Below, piece by piece: positions 5,630 through 6,227 of a stretch of DNA of 6,227 bases. Made by a program: the position numbers and the translations under genes. Below the pieces are notes generated by a model that made no database searches, was not told where the DNA came from, and saw only the letters and a list, made by a program, of their open reading frames with translations. This stretch comes from JBDKTH01 sp964558295 (GTDB lineage: Bacteria; Planctomycetota; Planctomycetia; Pirellulales; Thermoguttaceae): positions 1 to 6,227 of the forward strand of contig CAZLDQ010000280.1 of NCBI GenBank assembly GCA_964558295.1, read 5' to 3'. Numbering within the stretch: position 1 is the stretch's first letter; each line of letters starts with the position of its first letter.

Positions 5630-6227
5630 ATGAATGAGACGTTGACCATCTCTGATCTGCACGTCAGTGTGGCGGACAGACCGATCCTGAAAGGGGTGAG
5701 TCTCACCATCCGCCGAGGCGAGACCCACGCGCTGATGGGCCCCAACGGCTCAGGCAAGAGCACACTTGGGTTCGCTGTTATGGGGCATCCGGCATACAAG
5801 GTGACCAACGGGCGAATCGATCTCGACGGTGTCAATCTCTTGGAGTTGGAACCACATGAGCGGGCACGTAAAGGGCTGTTCCTCGCTTTCCAGCGACCGG
5901 TGGCAATCCCCGGCGTGAAGATGGCCGATTTCCTCCGCCTCGCCGCAACGAATGCGCGCAACCCCGATCGCAACGAGGGCGAAGAACTGCTTCCTATGCG
6001 GCAATTCCGCAAGGAGCTTCGCGAACAGATGACGCAACTCCGCATGGACGCCGAATTTGCCCGACGATATGTGAACGACGGCTTCTCCGGCGGCGAGACG
6101 AAGCGGGCGGAGATCCTTCAAATGGCCATGCTGCGTCCCAGATTCGCAATCCTCGACGAAACCGACAGCGGTTTGGACGTCGATGCCGTCAAACTGTCCA
6201 GCCAGAGCATCGCCGAGATCGGCGGCC
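5630..6227 (+). CDS. sufC: Fe-S cluster assembly ATPase SufC, N-terminal part (cut by the window edge)
   Basis: The frame opens at ATG 5630 and runs off the right edge, giving 199 residues of an expected 250 or so. SufC is the cytoplasmic ABC-type ATPase that powers the SufBCD scaffold for building Fe-S clusters. Visible motifs are Walker A GPNGSGKST (37-45), the Q-loop FQRP (87-90), the signature FSGGETKRAEILQMAM (152-167) and Walker B plus D-loop AILDETDSGLD (173-183). ILQM and ILDETDSGLD are typical of SufC rather than of importer ATPases. SufC usually has Lys-Lys-Arg after FSGGE; here it is Thr-Lys-Arg. The switch His region lies outside the window. AAAGG stands ten bases before the ATG, and the gap from nuoB is 18 bases, so co-transcription is likely. 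sufB and sufD would be expected next. Confidence 0.96.
   Translation, partial: MNETLTISDLHVSVADRPILKGVSLTIRRGETHALMGPNGSGKSTLGFAVMGHPAYKVTNGRIDLDGVNLLELEPHERARKGLFLAFQRPVAIPGVKMADFLRLAATNARNPDRNEGEELLPMRQFRKELREQMTQLRMDAEFARRYVNDGFSGGETKRAEILQMAMLRPRFAILDETDSGLDVDAVKLSSQSIAEIGG

Noticed and set aside
4967..5728. 253-codon open frame on the - strand
   Set aside because: It is antisense to nuoB and the start of sufC, both certain genes. Its translation has no recognisable family.

Overview
The window is about 6.2 kb of GC-rich bacterial chromosome with ordinary housekeeping and transport genes packed closely on both strands. I see no tRNA, rRNA, CRISPR array, insertion sequence or phage gene. 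The gene mix is compatible with a Planctomycetota or similar Gram-negative lineage: a Pro-rich TolC-like envelope protein, a LeuT-type transporter with a tiny partner, and SUF plus complex I genes. That assignment is an inference from general gene style, not from a marker gene.

Layout. Positions 1-1008 (+) hold the C-terminal part of a TolC-like, helix-rich envelope protein whose N-terminus lies outside the window. Positions 1151-2200 (+) encode a tRNA-dihydrouridine synthase of the DusB type. Converging on it from the other strand is a two-gene unit, 3989-2197 (-). It consists of a LeuT-like sodium-coupled amino-acid transporter of 546 aa, then a 51-aa single-span membrane protein that overlaps it by ATGA. 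The small gene's stop codon overlaps the dus stop codon by 4 bases.

A 313-base divergent intergenic region (3990-4302) carries good sigma-70-like promoters in both directions and three perfect short inverted repeats. To its right, all on the + strand, are sufR (4303-4929), nuoB (4991-5611) and sufC (5630 to the window edge).

How the genes work together. SufR is a winged-helix repressor with a C-terminal cysteine cluster that senses Fe-S status. SufC is the ATPase of the SUF Fe-S assembly machine. NuoB is the complex I subunit that carries cluster N2. A complex I subunit gene between the SUF regulator and the first SUF structural gene, with only 18 bases between nuoB and sufC, is the most unusual point here: it would place one Fe-S client under the same control as the assembly machine. 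The transporter pair should import an amino acid with Na+. Its promoter faces away from sufR across the shared intergenic region.

I did not find a clearly new molecular system. The findings concern arrangement, small genes, regulatory sites and residue-level departures within known families.
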